Positions 44,886-56,346 of a stretch of DNA of 64,000 nt are shown here, piece after piece; position 1 is the first letter of the stretch, and the number at the start of each line of letters is the position of its first letter. Below the pieces are notes generated by a model. It did no database searches and was not told the origin of the DNA. It saw only the letters and a list, made by a program, of their open reading frames with translations. The DNA is from Tamlana sp. I1 (GTDB taxonomy: Bacteria > Bacteroidota > Bacteroidia > Flavobacteriales > Flavobacteriaceae), in assembly GCF_015355625.1 (NCBI RefSeq), contig NZ_JACLAF010000003.1, forward strand, positions 62,001-126,000, written 5' to 3'. A program made the translations under genes and the position numbers.

Positions 44886-45761
44886 ATGAAAAGATATTAT
44901 TCCATAGGCGAACTTTTTAGTGATTATCGCGAATTCAATGCGCTTTCACAAACCGAATTTGCAGCCCAAATTAAGGTCGATTTACGAACCATACAACGCT
45001 GGGAAAAGGATTTAACTTTGGTGAAATCGGAAAAAGAAGAAGACATTGTTTTGGCTACATTAATGCCCTACCAACTCATTCATAATTTGAATGCTACGGT
45101 ACCTATTCCAACATATTACAGTTTTAAAACCAGGAAATACGCCCTTTCGGAACAAAATAACGAACTGCCAAATTTATCTTGGTATAAAGATCAAATCGAA
45201 CTTAAATCGGACAACTTAAGAACCATCGATTTTGATTTAGACATTAAACACATCGATCAATTTATAGATACTCAAAAACATGATGATAGCTATGTGAACG
45301 AAGAATTAATTAAAGAAGCTATTAGGTTGTTGCCCGAACTTAATTTTGTATTTACAGGAAAAACAGGTTATTATGCAGGACATTGCATTGTTTTACCACT
45401 CAAAGAGGAAGCCTACAAAAAGTTAAGAACCAGAGAAATTACGAATAAAAACTTGAGAGCTGGCGATTTGGTAAACTACAAACAAATGGAACGCCCAATT
45501 TTTTATAGGTACGATATTACAGGCGATTGTAATGACACCATTTTTTACGTGATGGCAGCCTTTTTTAGATTTTTTAGAGATCTTGAAAATAAAAATTATC
45601 TGCTATGCGGATATACCGAACGTGATGATAATTATAACCTAAATTTACAAATAGGACTTAAAAATGTTTGGGAAGACAAAGTGCTACAAGAAGAATTAAA
45701 CTTAGATTTTCCGCCGCGTTTTATTGAAGGCGATTTTAATGCTTTTTTGTTTGAAGATTAG
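44886..45761 (+). CDS. XRE-type DNA-binding regulator with unknown C-terminal domain
   Basis: 291 residues. The N-terminal ~65 residues form a Cro/CI-type helix-turn-helix (YREFNALSQTEFAAQI as helix 1-2, DLRTIQRWEKD as the recognition helix). The rest (~75-291) is a mixed alpha/beta domain with segments such as KTGYYAGHCIVLPLKEEAY and FYVMAAFFRFFRDLENKNYL. It could be a sensor domain; a GNAT-like fold is a weak guess. It is flanked by three copies of the palindromic promoter module, which makes it the natural candidate to bind them. It is transcribed divergently from the 81-residue gene and converges on the gene at 45783. Confidence 0.7.
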   Translation: MKRYYSIGELFSDYREFNALSQTEFAAQIKVDLRTIQRWEKDLTLVKSEKEEDIVLATLMPYQLIHNLNATVPIPTYYSFKTRKYALSEQNNELPNLSWYKDQIELKSDNLRTIDFDLDIKHIDQFIDTQKHDDSYVNEELIKEAIRLLPELNFVFTGKTGYYAGHCIVLPLKEEAYKKLRTREITNKNLRAGDLVNYKQMERPIFYRYDITGDCNDTIFYVMAAFFRFFRDLENKNYLLCGYTERDDNYNLNLQIGLKNVWEDKVLQEELNLDFPPRFIEGDFNAFLFED

Positions 45762-45782
45762 TGCCTTATGTAAGATTGATTA

Positions 45783-46214
45783 CTACAAAGACCTCACGAT
45801 TTCTTGTTTCACATAAGGATTATAAGTTTTATCCCCTATCAGCTCAAATTGAAGTATTTGATTCTTAGAAGCTTTAACACCTATATCAAAAAGCATGGCA
45901 CGCAAGGAAATAGCATACCATTTTTTCTGTTCCATGCTTAGTTTTTTTAATATGCTATACGCCTGATTGTCGTCTGTTTTAGCATATTTATAAACGTAGT
46001 CTTGTTTTAAATCGAAGCCAAGACATTCAAATTGCTCATGAATATAGTTGTACATTTTTAGATTTAGCACAGCGTCTTCAGCCATCATAACTAACAAAAA
46101 TGTATGAATCATAGCCGAGATTTGTGCTTCATTTAAATCTTTTCCAAATGACTTTAAACTTGGATTCGCTTTAAAGCCAAATTCTTTCTTTTTGCTTCTT
46201 AATAAGTTAAACAC
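45783..46214 (-). CDS. Hypothetical helical protein under promoter module c
   Basis: About 143 residues, helical, with a Lys-rich start (LLRSKKKEFGFKANPSLKSFGK) and LNEAQISAMIHTFLLVMMAEDAVLN. A TerB-like helical bundle is possible but not established. The reading frame stays open to a TTG at 46238, but that codon lies inside the -7 box (plus 46236-46243) of promoter module c and would be upstream of the transcript start. The GTG at 46214 is therefore the better start, with a leader of ~15 bases. It converges on the XRE-type regulator gene. Confidence 0.55.
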   Translation of the reverse strand: MFNLLRSKKKEFGFKANPSLKSFGKDLNEAQISAMIHTFLLVMMAEDAVLNLKMYNYIHEQFECLGFDLKQDYVYKYAKTDDNQAYSILKKLSMEQKKWYAISLRAMLFDIGVKASKNQILQFELIGDKTYNPYVKQEIVRSL

Positions 46215-46235
46215 GGGTTTTGGTTTTATTTTTAA

Positions 46236-46285
46236 CAAAATTAGTTTGAAGCAGATTTAATAATTGCGACATAGTATGTCGTTAA
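46236..46285 (-). promoter_or_regulatory. Palindrome-plus--7 promoter module c
   Basis: Minus-strand TAATTTTG (plus 46236-46243), 20 bp, then the dyad TTGCGACATAGTATGTCGTT (46264-46283). It drives the gene at 45783-46214. Confidence 0.65.
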
Positions 46286-46379
46286 TTCTATAACTAAAAG
46301 AAAATTTGATTATTAATGATTAAAATAACGGTGTCCCGCTTAAAATCAAATAATTACAGCATAAGATTATCCTTAGTAC

Positions 46380-46455
46380 TTTAAGGGATTAATTCTTTCA
46401 TTTCATTGAAACATTTTGTATATTGTATCCTATTTTAATTAATTAATCCTTTAAA
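46380..46455. repeat. Inverted repeat before the YtxH gene
   Basis: TTTAAGGGATTAATT (46380-46394) and AATTAATCCTTTAAA (46441-46455) are complementary over 15 positions with one G-U pair. They flank the probable promoter region; the second arm lies 12 bases before the ATG at 46468. The first arm also recurs on the opposite strand at 44071-44085. Confidence 0.45.
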
Positions 46456-46467
46456 AAAACAATTATT

Positions 46468-46800
46468 ATGAGTGATAATGGAAATGCATTTTTAGGGGTC
46501 CTAGCAGGAACTGCAATTGGGGCTACTTTAGGAATTTTATTCGCGCCAGACAAAGGTGTAAATACAAGACAACGTATTAACGATGAAGCACTGTTAGCTA
46601 AAGAAAGGCTAGCAGCAACAGCTCATGATTTAAAAGAACAAGTGGTTAATACCGCTACAACTCAAAAACAAACTTTAGAAGAGCATGTAGAGTCTATCGT
46701 GTCTAACGCAAGTTATAAAGCAGATGACATCATCAAGACTTTAGAAGCAAAATTGAAGGACTTAAAAGAGAAAAATAAAAACCTACAAAAATCACTTTAA
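46468..46800 (+). CDS. YtxH domain protein
   Basis: 110 residues. A glycine-rich membrane helix at ~6-26 (GVLAGTAIGATLGILFAP) is followed by a long charged helix, the YtxH layout. YtxH-type proteins are linked to general stress in other bacteria; their biochemical role is unclear. It is first in a three-gene run with a holin-like membrane protein and a small partner, spaced by 3 and 1 bases, so the three are clearly co-transcribed. Confidence 0.82.
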   Translation: MSDNGNAFLGVLAGTAIGATLGILFAPDKGVNTRQRINDEALLAKERLAATAHDLKEQVVNTATTQKQTLEEHVESIVSNASYKADDIIKTLEAKLKDLKEKNKNLQKSL

Positions 46801-46803
46801 CGT

Positions 46804-47151
46804 ATGAGTTTAAGCGACTCTATAGCAGACACCAATAAAAAAGCAAAACATGTTAGTGAAAAGTTTATTGATAAGACTTACGATTATTATAAACTAAAAG
46901 CGTTTCAGCAATTAACGACCTCTTTTGGTATTGTTTTTAAAACAATATTCATTGGTGGGCTATTAGCTATAGGTTTTACTTTTCTAGCCATTGGGTTAGC
47001 CCTCCTTATTGGTAAAGCTTTAGGCAATTACACGCATGGATTTGCTATTGTAGGCGGTATATTCATTTTACTTTCTCTTTTTGCTTTTATGCTAAGAAAA
47101 TATATGAGTAACTTCATAATCAGTAAACTATCTGAAAAGTTTTTTAATTAA
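46804..47151 (+). CDS. Phage holin-like (DUF1469/YqjE type) membrane protein
   Basis: 115 residues with two membrane helices (~46-70, FIGGLLAIGFTFLAIGLALLIG, and ~80-98, IVGGIFILLSLFAFML) and amphipathic ends. The arrangement fits the putative Actinobacterial holin-X/YqjE superfamily. That name comes from topology; there is no phage here. It lies between YtxH and the 66-residue gene, a triplet seen in many Flavobacteria and presumed to act in the envelope. Confidence 0.75.
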   Translation: MSLSDSIADTNKKAKHVSEKFIDKTYDYYKLKAFQQLTTSFGIVFKTIFIGGLLAIGFTFLAIGLALLIGKALGNYTHGFAIVGGIFILLSLFAFMLRKYMSNFIISKLSEKFFN

Positions 47152-47152
47152 T

Positions 47153-47353
47153 ATGAAAACATATAAAGACAGCGCAAGCATTGAACGCGATTTAGAAATT
47201 TTAGATCTAGAACGTAAAATCGCTCTAGAAGAATTAAAATTATTGAAATACGACTATAAAGAAAGTTTAAAACCTATAAATTGGATTAATTCTGGTTTTA
47301 AGTTGGCAACGAAATATTCAGCAGGACTTATATTGAAAAAGTTATTGAAGTAA
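47153..47353 (+). CDS. Small conserved protein of the YtxH operon (DUF6327-like)
   Basis: 66 residues, highly charged helix (IERDLEILDLERKIALEELK) and a short amphipathic C-terminus (FKLATKYSAGLILKKLLK). It starts one base after the holin-like gene. It resembles a small flavobacterial family (probably DUF6327) that accompanies YtxH genes. No enzymatic role is expected. Confidence 0.6.
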   Translation: MKTYKDSASIERDLEILDLERKIALEELKLLKYDYKESLKPINWINSGFKLATKYSAGLILKKLLK

Positions 47354-47373
47354 TTTAGCGTATACCATATTAT

Positions 47374-47410
47374 AAAAGCTGTTGTAGTGTAAAAACTATA
47401 ACAGCTTTTT
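47374..47410 (+). terminator. Intrinsic terminator of the YtxH operon
   Basis: AAAAGCTGTT-TAGT/ACTA-AACAGCTTTTT stem with one internal mismatch, a short loop and a T5 tract. Confidence 0.82.
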
Positions 47411-47635
47411 GTTTTATCAACGGTTCTAAATCTTCATAGACGGGTTGTATTTAAAAATTATACTAAAAAAATATTAAATATTTTTTGGCTTAAACTCAAT
47501 TTGATACTTATTGAAAACCCTATACAAACAAGGGCTTTTAGCGAAATTGATAAATGGAAATTTCAGGTTATTGAGTGCCCTCCAACTCCTTTGGATTATA
47601 ATTTTAAATAAAAATCACCTCTAATTCAATTATTA

Positions 47636-47651
47636 ATCGTAATATTGCAAT
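47636..47651 (+). promoter_or_regulatory. ArsR operator 1
   Basis: ATCGTAATATTGCAAT, an imperfect 16-base palindrome (6 of 8 positions match) 19 bases before the arsR start. The surrounding ~29 bases recur almost unchanged before the next gene (48018-48048). Confidence 0.6.
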
Positions 47652-47670
47652 GAACAAATAAATAAGTACT

Positions 47671-48003
47671 ATGGGTTTAGCAAAAACAGAAATGTTTAAC
47701 GATTTACAAAACGAAATTTCATTAATTTCGAAAGCCTTTGGACATCCTGCTCGTGTAGCTATTTTACAGTATTTGTTTAAAAGTAACACCTGTGTTTGTG
47801 GGGATTTGGTAAACGAAATTGGTTTAGCACAGCCCACCATATCTCAACATCTTAAAGAATTAAAACAATTAGGCTTAATAAAAGGTAGTGTTGAAGGCAC
47901 CAGCGTTTGCTACTGTATAAACACCGAAGTTTGGAGCAAAATGAAAACCGTAATGTCGGAGTTTTTAGATCAAGACCTTCCTAAAAAGCAAGATTGCTGT
48001 TAA
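47671..48003 (+). CDS. arsR: ArsR-family arsenite-responsive repressor
   Basis: 110-residue winged-helix repressor that should release DNA when arsenite binds. Metal-site cysteines are in TCVCGDLV (the CVC motif at the start of a DNA-contact helix), with two more in the C-terminal CC. The recognition helix is in LAQPTISQHLKELKQLGLI. It begins the ars operon, and an imperfect palindrome that matches an ArsR operator lies just upstream, so it is probably autoregulated. Confidence 0.88.
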   Translation: MGLAKTEMFNDLQNEISLISKAFGHPARVAILQYLFKSNTCVCGDLVNEIGLAQPTISQHLKELKQLGLIKGSVEGTSVCYCINTEVWSKMKTVMSEFLDQDLPKKQDCC

Positions 48004-48021
48004 AAAAATTTGAATTCATTA

Positions 48022-48037
48022 ATCGTATTATCGCAAT
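48022..48037 (+). promoter_or_regulatory. ArsR operator 2 (internal)
   Basis: ATCGTATTATCGCAAT, nearly the same as operator 1, 15 bases before the DUF6428 gene. It could make a second arsenite-controlled promoter inside the operon. Confidence 0.55.
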
Positions 48038-48051
48038 AAACAAATATAGTT

Positions 48052-48519
48052 ATGACACTTTCAGAAGTAAAAAACAAATTAAGCACATTAGATCAAATTG
48101 GCTTCCAATTACCAAACGGCACATTGGTTCCTAGCCATTTTCACGTTACAGAAATAGGAAAAGTTACCAAACATTTTATTGACTGTGGAGGAACTGTAAG
48201 ACATGAGGAAGTTGCAAACTTTCAATTATGGAATGCCAATGACTACGACCATAGGTTGCATCCTGAGAAACTATTAAACATCATAGAACTTTCTGAAAAA
48301 GTTCTAGAAATAGGTGACTTAGAAATTGAAGTGGAGTACCAAGATACTACCATAGGAAAATATGGATTAGATTTTAACGGTACACATTTTATATTAACCA
48401 CAAAACAAACCGATTGCTTAGCAAAAGATAATTGTGGTATCCCTGCTGAAAAACCAAAATTAAAATTATCTGAAATACAATCCGATTCTTGTTGCACACC
48501 TAATAGTGGCTGTTGTTAA
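48052..48519 (+). CDS. DUF6428 family protein of the ars operon
   Basis: 155 residues. The N-terminal ~70 residues have conserved His and Cys (SHFHVTEIG, FIDCGGTVRHEE). The tail carries a Cys-rich end (SDSCCTPNSGCC) that could bind arsenite. Genes of this family (DUF6428) recur in ars operons of Bacteroidota; their role is not known, and carrying As(III) to the exporter is a guess. It is between arsR and arsC, with its own operator copy. Confidence 0.72.
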   Translation: MTLSEVKNKLSTLDQIGFQLPNGTLVPSHFHVTEIGKVTKHFIDCGGTVRHEEVANFQLWNANDYDHRLHPEKLLNIIELSEKVLEIGDLEIEVEYQDTTIGKYGLDFNGTHFILTTKQTDCLAKDNCGIPAEKPKLKLSEIQSDSCCTPNSGCC

Positions 48520-48546
48520 CCCCAAAAGTATTTAAACCCATCAAAA

Positions 48547-49164
48547 ATGAAAATATTTAGTAAAATTGAACAAACCATTTCAGGATTAAACCCTGAAAGC
48601 ATCACTGAAGAGCGCAAAGAAACTTTGCAACCTCTAATAGATTTTATTCAAGATAAGGTAAACACGAATGCAGAAATTCGTATAAATTTTATTTGCACAC
48701 ACAATTCACGTCGTAGTCATTTATCGCAAGTTTGGGCGCAGACTTTGGCAGCACATTTTAATATAAAAAATGTGTTCTGTTATTCAGGAGGTACCGAGGC
48801 TACTGCACTATTTCCGGTGGTTGCTAAAACTTTAAGTAATACAGGATTTGCTATTGAAACCATATCGGAAGGTAAAAACCCTATTTACAGCATAAAGTAC
48901 GGAGAAAATGCAGATCCTATTATTGGTTTTTCTAAAAAACTGGATGCTGAATTTAATCCGAAATCCGAATTCGCAGCCATCATGACCTGTTCGCAAGCCG
49001 ATGGCGGATGTCCGTTTATTGCTGGCGCAGAAAAACGTATTCCCATCACTTTTGAAGACCCTAAAGCTTTTGACGATACGCCGCTACAAGCCGAAAAATA
49101 TAACGAAAGGAGTTTACAAATTGCTACAGAACTCTATTTTGTATTCTCAAAAATAAAATCATAA
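48547..49164 (+). CDS. arsC: Arsenate reductase (low-molecular-weight phosphatase fold)
   Basis: Reduces arsenate to arsenite, thioredoxin-linked type. The P-loop CTHNSRRS (CX5RS) is at ~51-58 and the acid in FEDPKAFDD near the C-terminus. A further Cys pair (TCSQADGGC) may take part in the redox cascade. The ~205-residue length and family form fit the larger LMWP-like arsenate reductase of Bacteroidota. It is followed by the exporter gene after one base, so it is tightly coupled. Confidence 0.85.
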   Translation: MKIFSKIEQTISGLNPESITEERKETLQPLIDFIQDKVNTNAEIRINFICTHNSRRSHLSQVWAQTLAAHFNIKNVFCYSGGTEATALFPVVAKTLSNTGFAIETISEGKNPIYSIKYGENADPIIGFSKKLDAEFNPKSEFAAIMTCSQADGGCPFIAGAEKRIPITFEDPKAFDDTPLQAEKYNERSLQIATELYFVFSKIKS

Positions 49165-49165
49165 T

Positions 49166-50224
49166 ATGGCTTCACATAAAAAACTAAGTTTCCTCGATAG
49201 CTACTTAACACTTTGGATTTTTTCTGCTATGGCACTAGGTGTTGGTATTGGGTATTTTGCACCTAATTTCCCAACGTTTATAAATAGTTTAAGTAGCGGA
49301 ACAACAAATATCCCCATCGCCATAGGGCTTATTTTAATGATGTATCCGCCTTTAGCAAAAGTGAATTATGCCTTATTACCAAAGGTTTTTAAAAACACCA
49401 AAATTTTATCCATATCCTTAATTTTAAATTGGATTATTGGCCCTGTGCTCATGTTTATTCTGGCAATAACTTTTTTACGGGATTATCCAGAATACATGGT
49501 TGGCCTCATATTAATAGGTTTAGCACGATGTATTGCCATGGTTTTAGTTTGGAATGATCTTGCGGAAGGCAATGCCGAATACGGTGCTGGTTTGGTTGCA
49601 CTAAACAGTATATTTCAAGTATTTGCTTATAGTTTTTACACTTGGATTTTTATAACCATACTTCCGCCTTATTTTGGTTTTGAAGGTGCTATAGTCGATA
49701 TTTCAATTGCTACCATTGCCGAAAGTGTTGCCATTTATTTAGGCATCCCTTTTGTTTTAGGAATTTTAAGCCGTGTAATTTTAGTAAAACTAAAAGGTGA
49801 AGTTTGGTACACTACAAAATTTATTCCTGCCATTTCTCCAATAACACTTATTGCCCTATTATTTACAATTGTGGTGATGTTCTCTTTAAAAGGAGAACTG
49901 ATTGTGGAAATCCCAATGGATGTATTAATTATAGCTGTACCGCTCCTTATTTATTTTACTTTAATGTTTATTATTGGCTTTTTCTTTACAAAAGCCATGG
50001 GCGCTACTTACGATAAAACAGCATCGGTGGCATTTACTGCTGCAGGAAACAATTTTGAACTCGCTATTGCCGTTGCTATTGCTGTTTTCGGACTTAATTC
50101 CGGACAAGCTTTCGCAGGTGTTATAGGTCCGTTAGTTGAAGTTCCTGCCTTAATTTTATTAGTACGTGTGTCCTTTTGGTTACGTAAAAAGTATTTTGGG
50201 AAGGTTGCGCTTAAAGCGGAATAA
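49166..50224 (+). CDS. acr3: Arsenite efflux transporter, ACR3 type
   Basis: 352-residue inner-membrane protein with about ten helices. The ACR3 signatures are visible: [20 protein letters not shown] (conserved Cys in helix 4) and [17 protein letters not shown]. It pumps As(III), driven by the membrane potential, and completes the arsR-DUF6428-arsC-acr3 operon. It ends at a strong terminator. Confidence 0.92.
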   Translation: MASHKKLSFLDSYLTLWIFSAMALGVGIGYFAPNFPTFINSLSSGTTNIPIAIGLILMMYPPLAKVNYALLPKVFKNTKILSISLILNWIIGPVLMFILAITFLRDYPEYMVGLILIGLARCIAMVLVWNDLAEGNAEYGAGLVALNSIFQVFAYSFYTWIFITILPPYFGFEGAIVDISIATIAESVAIYLGIPFVLGILSRVILVKLKGEVWYTTKFIPAISPITLIALLFTIVVMFSLKGELIVEIPMDVLIIAVPLLIYFTLMFIIGFFFTKAMGATYDKTASVAFTAAGNNFELAIAVAIAVFGLNSGQAFAGVIGPLVEVPALILLVRVSFWLRKKYFGKVALKAE

Positions 50225-50255
50225 ATAAGCATATAGATCAAAATAAGTAAAACTT

Positions 50256-50285
50256 AAAAAGCTTCCTGTTAGTTGGAAGCTTTTT
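50256..50285 (+). terminator. Intrinsic terminator of the ars operon
   Basis: AAAAAGCTTCC and its complement with an 8-base loop and T5 tract. Confidence 0.87.
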
Positions 50286-50352
50286 CTATTGTTGAGAACA
50301 TGAATTCTTAATAGCTTTCTTGAAATAAGTTACTTAAAAATCCATTAGAAAT

Positions 50353-51300
50353 TTATTTCACAACAATTTTTTTAATAACAGTACTTGCATTAGCACCTAT
50401 AAGGCGTATAATATAAACACCTGGAAGAAGTTTTCCTACCGCAACCTTATTACTTAAAACGTTTTTACTTTCAAACACCTTTTTCCCTGTTATATCGAAC
50501 AATGTTAAGCTTGAAACGGCCGTATTCGATTGAATATTAATAATGTCCTTTATTGGATTTGGATAGATTACAAAATTAGATGTATTGGCTTTATCTACAC
50601 TTAAACTTTTTGATGTAAAATTATAAACAAAGGTATCCGAATTAAAAGTAACATCGTAGGTTCCTGCTGTTGTAGGAATATTGTCTGGGCTATCTTCAAC
50701 TGCTGTTCCGTTTGGAAAATTAGTACCTCCCCAGATATACGGTAAATCCCAGGCATTGTTTCCTCTAAATTTAATCGATCCCGTTGTAAGTGTTAAATTA
50801 TCAAGTGTCCAATTTATACCATCAGTAGAGGTCATTTGATGCAAATCATTTGGCCCAGGGTTTCCTGCGTCTCCAGGCCATCCGCCAGCGCCATCACCAA
50901 CAATTGAAACGGCGTTCAAATTGCTAGCCGAAACCAATACAAATGCATACTCTAAAGTGTTTGAATTAAAAGTAATATTATAAACACCAGCTGTAGTACC
51001 TATTCCTGCGCCATCTTCGATTGCCGTTCCTGTTGGAAATGATGTCCCTCCCCAATTATATGGTAAGTCCCAAGAGTTATTTCCTCTAAATTTAACAGCT
51101 CCACTAGTTAGCGTTACATTATCAAGTGACCAAAGTATATTGTCCGTTGAAGTCATTTGATTCGTGTCTGTTGGACCTGGGTTGCCTGCATCTCCAGGCC
51201 ATCCTCCAGCTCCATTCCCTACAATAGCAACAGAATTTAACTGTGCACTCGCAAAATTAACTGTTAACAAACAGAAAATAATAAAAGTAATTTTTCTCAT
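50353..51300 (-). CDS. Secreted T9SS protein with two SusE/SusF-like starch-binding repeats
   Basis: 315 residues. A signal peptide (cut after FASA) is followed by two tandem copies of ~100 residues (~22-118 and ~123-215). Each contains GAGGWPGDAGNPGP, a QMTSTD segment and VKFRGNNSWDLPYNWGG-type motif, like the glycan-binding modules of SusE/SusF. The C-terminus is a T9SS sorting domain (LLPGVYIIRLIG). The Trp/Asn-rich faces would bind starch. The protein is probably a T9SS-exported surface glycan binder and the last gene of the starch locus. Confidence 0.75.
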   Translation of the reverse strand: MRKITFIIFCLLTVNFASAQLNSVAIVGNGAGGWPGDAGNPGPTDTNQMTSTDNILWSLDNVTLTSGAVKFRGNNSWDLPYNWGGTSFPTGTAIEDGAGIGTTAGVYNITFNSNTLEYAFVLVSASNLNAVSIVGDGAGGWPGDAGNPGPNDLHQMTSTDGINWTLDNLTLTTGSIKFRGNNAWDLPYIWGGTNFPNGTAVEDSPDNIPTTAGTYDVTFNSDTFVYNFTSKSLSVDKANTSNFVIYPNPIKDIINIQSNTAVSSLTLFDITGKKVFESKNVLSNKVAVGKLLPGVYIIRLIGANASTVIKKIVVK

Positions 51301-51327
51301 AATTTAATGGGTTTAGTTAGTAAATAA

Positions 51328-51345
51328 TTGCACACTATTGTGCAA
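51328..51345 (-). other. Intercistronic hairpin after the GH97 gene
   Basis: TTGCACA, four-base loop, TGTGCAA: a perfect 7-bp hairpin six bases after the GH97 stop and 28 before the next gene. There is no U tract; it may be a processing or partial termination site. Confidence 0.45.
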
Positions 51346-51350
51346 AATCT

Positions 51351-54922
<3,572 letters not shown>

Positions 54923-54934
54923 CGAATTTTTTGT

Positions 54935-56341
54935 TTATAATTTCGTTACTGAATAGATTGCTGTTCCTGCATTTGAAGGATCTAAATTGAAAACTACTTC
55001 ATAATCCCCTGCTTCGGTAATAGTATGTGCGCCAGGATTGTCTAGGTACATAATGCCATCGACAATATCACCACTGTTTCCATCTTCAGTACCATAGTTA
55101 ACAGCCCATTCATCATTAAGTCTAAATTTAAGTGCGCCTGGAACTAAAGCGCCTGTAAATTTCCATTTTGAAATACTAAAATCGTAGGTCATATCGGTAT
55201 CGGTATCCCAGCCACCAGGCGTTGAGTCGCCAATAATTCCCCAGGAATAAGGCTCGCTAGTTACCGAATATATGGCCTCCTCTGGAGTGTTTGGATCAAC
55301 AGAAAATGTTACTTTATAGAATCCACCATCTGTTATAGTATGTGCTCCTGGGTTATCTAAATACACTTTGCCATTTTCAATTTCCCCACTATTTCCATCT
55401 TCAGTTCCGTAGTTAACAGCCCAATCATTGTTTAGCCTAAACTTCATCGCTCCTGGAGCTAATAACCCAACATATTCCCATTTTCCTGTGGTATAATTGT
55501 AACTCATGTCGGTGTCGGCATCCCAGCCACCTGGTGTTGAAGGACCGATAATTCCCCATGAATGTGGGACAATACTATAACTAAGTGTATTAAGATTTAC
55601 CGTTATTTTATAAGCCCCATAATCTGGAAAAGTTAAATCGCCATCGGCTCCTAAGGCCAAACTACCATTGCCATCTAGACCATAAAATTTATCCCAATTT
55701 TGCTCAGGTGTAATTTTAAACCCTAAACCATGAGGCGCATTAATTGTTAAATAACCTTCGTAAACATCCGGTCCAATGGCCATTAATTTTGATGCCGTAG
55801 AAGGATCCCAACCATTATAAGACCCTGGTATGTAAACCTCTCCTGTTGCAATCTCTTCAAAATATGGCGTAACCTGAACTACAACAGAATCGGAATATAC
55901 ATAACGATCCATGTAAGCTTCAACTCGAACAACCAATTCGCCTTTAACATCTGGCGCTAAATTTAGACTTGCAGCATACTCATTTAGTTCTTTTCCTAAT
56001 AAGGAAACACTTAACACATCTTCGCCAACTGAAATTCTTTTCGCATTAGCCCAAGCATTTTCGCCAAAAGTATCGGCCACAACATCAATGGCTAATGTAT
56101 AGGTTACGGGAGCTTCAATTGGAAATTTTACATCCAACCATGAAACCGTTAGTACCGATTCAAAACTATTAGCTTCAGAGAGTACAACTTTATTTGGTGT
56201 TGCAACAATTGGGGCAGAAAAACTTACATCGGCTAAAGTAGTTAACCCAGCTGGGTGTTGAAATTCTGCATCGTCCTCGCAAGAGGAAAATGTTAATAGC
56301 AATAAACTAATTGCAAATAATTTATTTATAAATGTTTTCAT
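54935..56341 (-). CDS. SusE-like starch-binding lipoprotein
   Basis: 468 residues; lipobox SSC (Cys21) then EDDAEF. An N-terminal SusE-type Ig-like domain (~30-165) is followed by glycan-binding modules. The first is at ~165-262 (VYIPGSYNGWDPS). Two nearly identical copies of ~100 residues follow (~263-365 and ~366-468), with SWGIIG-STPGGWD-DTDM and FRLN-WAVNYGTEDGNSG motifs. Repeats this similar imply recent duplication. It binds starch at the surface together with SusD. Confidence 0.85.
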   Translation of the reverse strand: MKTFINKLFAISLLLLTFSSCEDDAEFQHPAGLTTLADVSFSAPIVATPNKVVLSEANSFESVLTVSWLDVKFPIEAPVTYTLAIDVVADTFGENAWANAKRISVGEDVLSVSLLGKELNEYAASLNLAPDVKGELVVRVEAYMDRYVYSDSVVVQVTPYFEEIATGEVYIPGSYNGWDPSTASKLMAIGPDVYEGYLTINAPHGLGFKITPEQNWDKFYGLDGNGSLALGADGDLTFPDYGAYKITVNLNTLSYSIVPHSWGIIGPSTPGGWDADTDMSYNYTTGKWEYVGLLAPGAMKFRLNNDWAVNYGTEDGNSGEIENGKVYLDNPGAHTITDGGFYKVTFSVDPNTPEEAIYSVTSEPYSWGIIGDSTPGGWDTDTDMTYDFSISKWKFTGALVPGALKFRLNDEWAVNYGTEDGNSGDIVDGIMYLDNPGAHTITEAGDYEVVFNLDPSNAGTAIYSVTKL

Positions 56342-56346
56342 AGTTT

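Larger units (their letters stand above)
47354..47670. other. 317-base gap between the YtxH and ars operons
   Basis: Holds the terminator of the YtxH operon (47374-47410) and the ArsR operator (47636-47651). The ~220 bases between them show no gene or clear structure. Confidence 0.6.

Noticed and set aside
44886-45761. XRE-type gene as part of a phage or integrative element
   Set aside because: No integrase, repeats or other phage genes are present; neighbours are ordinary chromosomal genes.
46804-47151. Holin-like gene as a sign of prophage
   Set aside because: The family is a common envelope stress protein that travels with YtxH; no lysis or structural genes are nearby.
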